A DNA stretch of 64,000 bases, taken from the NCBI GenBank assembly GCA_020975725.1, contig QXJR01000019.1, forward strand, positions 310,001-374,000. Direction: 5' to 3'. The DNA is from Picocystis sp. L7. Lineage: Eukaryota; Chlorophyta; Picocystophyceae; Picocystales; Picocystaceae. Shown piece after piece: positions 60,984 through 64,000 of the stretch. The notes beneath the pieces were generated by a model. The model saw only the letters and a program-made list of their open reading frames with translations, was not told where the DNA came from and did no database searches. The stretch's first letter is position 1; each line of letters opens with the position of its first letter. Position numbers and translations under genes: made by a program.

Positions 60984-61077
60984 ACTATTCACAGCACTAT
61001 TCACCAAACTTCAGTACTGCTTCCCTTATTTGATGGTGCATCTTCCAAAGGCATTCCAATTTACAGATGCACTGGAC

Positions 61078-62425
61078 TCACATTGGCTTGTAGTTGTACT
61101 CATCCGGTCGCAAGCGCGTTCCGTCTGGTCCATAGTATCCCTGATACCATTCAACGAAACGCTTCACGCCATCATTGAGGGAGGTGGATGGCATGTAACC
61201 AAAATCTTCTCGAGCGTGGGTAACATTTGCGTGTGTGTAGAGAACGTCGCCAAGCGCTGGCAGAGGCACGTAGTTGATTATAGCCTTCTTCTCAACATGT
61301 TTTTCTATGTAACGAACGAGGTCTGACACCGACACTGGATGTGTGTTGCCTAGATTGTACAGACGGATTGTTGCTGGTTTGGCACTGGGAGGTGCCGTAT
61401 CTATTGCCCCGAGACAGCCCTTAACAATGTCGTCAATATATGTGAAGTCTCGAACCAGTTCTGTGTCACCAGGGCCTCGGAAGACTCGAATAGGAATCCC
61501 TTGTAGCACATTCCTCACAAATGTAAACAAGGCCATATCTGGTCGTCCCCATGGTCCATAAACAGTGAAAAATCGAAGTCCTGTAACTGAGATACCGTAT
61601 AGGTGGCTGTAGGAATGAGCAAGTAACTCGTTTGCCCTCTTTGTTGCACCGTACAGGCTCGAAGGCTTGGATACATCATCATCTTCTACGAATGGAACCT
61701 TGACGTTCAACCCGTACACACTGCTTGAAGAAGCATAGATCAGGCATGGCTTCGTTTCTTGCTTTGCAATTGTCTCCATGATGGTGACGAACCCTGCCAA
61801 GTTTGATCGCACATATGACTGAGGATTTTTCTTCGCGTAACGAACGCCTGCCTGCGCAGCTAGATGCACTATGTGGGTAAACTTGCACGTAGTGAAGAGA
61901 TCTTCCATGAGCTCTCTATCATTCAAATCACCCCGTATTGTGTGGACACCATGGCTGACTAGATCCTCGTCTCTGGCCTTCTTTAGGGACACAGGGTAGT
62001 AGTCGTTGAAGTTATCGATCCCAATCACTCTGTCCCCTCTTTCGTGCAACTGCAACGCTAGCTCGTGCCCAATGAAGCCGGCTGAACCAGTCAGCAGAAT
62101 CACTTTGTTGGCAAAGTCAGGTCCAACTTGGCACGCCTGTTTCACTTTGCTTCTCAACTCCCCTATGTTTGACCGTATCATCTGGTGCTCTACACTATCT
62201 GCTTTCTTTCGGGTGAGTTGAAACCAGCTCGGTCCCAAAACCACCAACCCCGAGGCACTGCAGTCGGGACGCGAAGTCAGCGGCAAAGTCTCGACGAATC
62301 ACGCTGTTCTTTTCGTTCTTGTCACTTACATCAGAATGAGCACCAGGAGTATCCATGCCTGAGCGGTCGGCCAAGGACGCAACAGGACAGAAGCGATCGT
62401 GGACGTCGTTGCGGATGTCAGCCAT
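61078..62425 (-). CDS. GAE: UDP-glucuronate 4-epimerase-type NAD-dependent epimerase (one intron)
   Basis: Exon 2 (61078-62205) encodes the enzyme: VILLTGSAGFIGHELA (NAD-binding GxxGxxG), VIGIDNFNDYYPVSLKKAR, HLAAQAGVRYAKKNPQSY, YASSSSVYG, SLYGATKRANE (catalytic YxxxK), TVYGPWGRPDMALFTF and FRGPGDTELVRDFTYIDDIV. This is the UDP-GlcA/UDP-GalA 4-epimerase group used for pectin-like and other acidic wall sugars. The frame opens without an ATG. Exon 1 (62330-62425, 32 codons starting MADIRNDVHDRF) ends at a consensus GTAAGT donor; a 124-bp intron with acceptor CCGAAAG gives a phase-0 join. Total 407 residues. If the intron is wrong, the ATG at 62181 still leaves the whole domain. Plant GAEs have an N-terminal membrane anchor; none is seen here. 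Confidence 0.85.
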
Positions 62426-63755
62426 CAACACTTTGTGTCCCGTTCGTCCAGGAATGCCTTGGTTCTGTTCCCTTACCTTTCTGTTGCTGCTCCTTCGGAC
62501 CGACTTGACAGTCCCTTCCATCCCGTCGGTCGGATGGGACCCTGGATGTGCCTGTGGCACCGCGCACTGCTCTTCCACAACTCCTTACAACGATGGGCGG
62601 GACCCACTTGTCGATCCCCTTCCAGCCTGGGTCAAAGGGGATCGCCCCACCACACACACAGAGAGAGACACCCGGACCCCATTCGGACATCTTGGGGTCG
62701 CCCCCCCGTCACAAACAAACAAACAAACAGCCGGTCTCTCTTCCCATCTCTTGGGATCGAAGGGGGGGATCCTACCTACGGTTCGATTGGGACCGTCCCG
62801 ACGGATCCAAAAGGTGAATAGACGGAAGGGAACGACGGGAAGACCCATGTGGAAAGGAAGAGCAAGGGGGGGGTAAGAATGGGCCAGCCCGTAGAGCCTT
62901 CGAACGCACCGTCCACACGAAGTGCAAGAAGAAAAGGGGGCTATATGGACGGGTGATTTGCAAACGCTCGCCTTTTCGAAGCGACGGCACACCCACAAAT
63001 TGTGCTACCGATCGTTCCATTGTCAGTCTGTGGAAGGTCGAAACACATCTCGAGTGTTGGTCGCCCCATCGAGCAAGCAAACCGCATGCAAAGATTTCGA
63101 TGGACCGTAACAAGCAATCATTGGTTACGGTGAGAGCACGAGAGCTTGTCGATGCGCATCGAGCACATCTCCGCCTCAGAAGGCGACATGGTTAAGAAAT
63201 CCAAAGAGACCACGATGCACCGTCCACCGTAGCGATCGGATAGGCCGTCCCGCACATCGGATGCAAGGGAACAAGGTTTGGTACGTCCAAGCAGTGGACG
63301 AGGAAGAGGGCGAGGCAAGCCACGACCGACGAGACGAGAAGGGACGGTATTCGGGAGACGCTTGATGTGGCCGTTCAACTTGAGGCGAGTGAGTTTTCAA
63401 GGATCCACCCCACCACCCGTCCACTTGGCACGCCCTTGCGTTTCCTCCGCGTTTGTAGGTGTGGAGAAGGTGTTTCTTGCTTCCACCACGTGACCATCAC
63501 CGTCCACTTGTCCATGAATGGTTTCGGACACGCGTCTTCTCCCTCATCCTTTCCCCTCTGTCCCCCCCTTCCCATCGAGTCGTGAGTCCTCCTTTCCTCG
63601 ACAAGCGAGCCGTTTCGATCGAGCCTTGGGTGTCGGGTGCGAGTCCCTGGGAGGACGTGGGGGTCGGTTCTCGTCTCCCAGTGCGCCATTTCCTCGTTTT
63701 GGCGCAGTCGGAAGGGGTGTCGCACGGCGCACCTGTCGAGCTGAAGGAGCAGGCG
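62426..63755. other. Divergent intergenic region
   Basis: 1.3 kb with no supported gene. It contains a CA/GA tract near 62650, an (AAAC)n tract at 62713-62732 and the TTCGATTGGGACCG block at 62750-62800 on the epimerase side. Confidence 0.5.
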
Positions 63756-64000
63756 ATGGCGCAGACGAGGAGATCGAGCGTGGTGTGGGTGGACGAGGTG
63801 CAGAGGGAAGGCAGGAAGGAAGCAGGAGGCGCCTCGGATGGCGTGGTGGACCTCACCGTCGCAGGACACACGCCGAAGCGCAGGAAGAGAACCGAAGAAG
63901 AATGCGTGATCGTGCGCGAAATCAAGGTGCGTGAACGAAACCAGGAACGAGAAGGGATGGGTGACGTGCGGAAGAAGGAGACCGTGCCCTGGAGAGAAGG
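63756..64000 (+). CDS. First exon of a probable SUMO-binding protein (runs off window)
   Basis: Exon 1 (63756-63926) codes 57 residues and ends AAG|GTGCGT, the donor form used by STN1 and the DUF212-like gene, in phase 0; the rest lies past the window. The peptide holds a SUMO-interacting motif (DGVVDLTVAG, hydrophobic VVDLT), then a Lys/Arg patch (PKRRKR), then EEECVIVREI, another hydrophobic-acidic string. Tandem SIMs with a basic patch are the N-terminal layout of SUMO-targeted ubiquitin ligases such as RNF4 and Slx8, whose RING finger is at the C-terminus. That identity is an inference from 57 residues only; other SIM-bearing nuclear proteins are possible. Confidence 0.5.
   Translation, partial: MAQTRRSSVVWVDEVQREGRKEAGGASDGVVDLTVAGHTPKRRKRTEEECVIVREIKVRERNQEREGMGDVRKKETVPWRE

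Noticed and set aside
1-64000. Possible CRISPR arrays, prokaryotic operons, or organelle DNA
   Set aside because: No spaced direct repeats, no ribosome-binding-site operon structure, and the genes are eukaryotic nuclear with spliceosomal introns.

Overview
This is a gene-dense nuclear window from a unicellular green alga (green lineage, not bacterial and not an organelle). The evidence is a mix of eukaryotic cytosolic and nuclear genes (uL4, eL39, PRP31, RPAP1, NEMF, STN1, PEX5) with plastid-linked ones: a chlorophyll-binding LHC protein, an STN7/STN8-type thylakoid kinase, a plastid BASS transporter and a plant-type dihydropyrimidine dehydrogenase. Plant-type families (DUF1421, LEA_2, group-G bZIP, pseudo-response regulator, UDP-glucuronate 4-epimerase) point the same way. 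I cannot name the species. About 31 genes lie in 64 kb, roughly one per 2 kb, on both strands, with no transposon or organellar insertion seen.

Most genes are single open frames. Six have one short spliceosomal intron (68-200 bp) very close to the start codon, a seventh (PEX5) has a split N-terminus, and the last gene runs off the window at a donor site. In these cases the true N-terminus was recovered by joining a short first exon to the long frame; each join keeps phase and restores conserved family residues.

Layout: 1-7.6 kb holds a lipid phosphatase (partial), BASS transporter, ING-type PHD protein, DUF1421 protein and an unusual LHC protein. From 9.3 to 16.5 kb are STN1, a DDA1-SAP fusion, a bZIP and PEX5; a 125-bp dispersed repeat occurs twice here. 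From 17.3 to 26.2 kb are an amino-acid transporter, a small orphan gene, NEMF/Rqc2, a thioredoxin-CBM48 fusion and an unrecognised protein with 44-residue repeats. From 26.7 to 30.4 kb are two tandem DUF2780-like paralogues. From 31.3 to 44 kb are RPAP1, a Cys-rich protein, a METTL21-type methyltransferase, PYROXD1, PYD1 and a carrier with a plastid-like presequence. From 45.5 to 64 kb are a DUF212/PAP2-like protein, PRP31, a pseudo-response regulator, a tiny membrane protein, eL39, a thylakoid kinase, uL4, a multipass membrane protein, a LEA_2 protein, a Na/Ca exchanger, a UDP-glucuronate 4-epimerase and the first exon of a probable SUMO-binding protein.

Two sequence themes recur just upstream of start codons and rarely together: a TTAACTTCG-like element built on the palindrome GTTAAC, and a GC-rich block with CCCTTTCGA / GGGTTCGAACCCG / TTCGATTGGGA. 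They look like two promoter or 5'-leader classes. Several genes end with AATAAA shortly after the stop codon.
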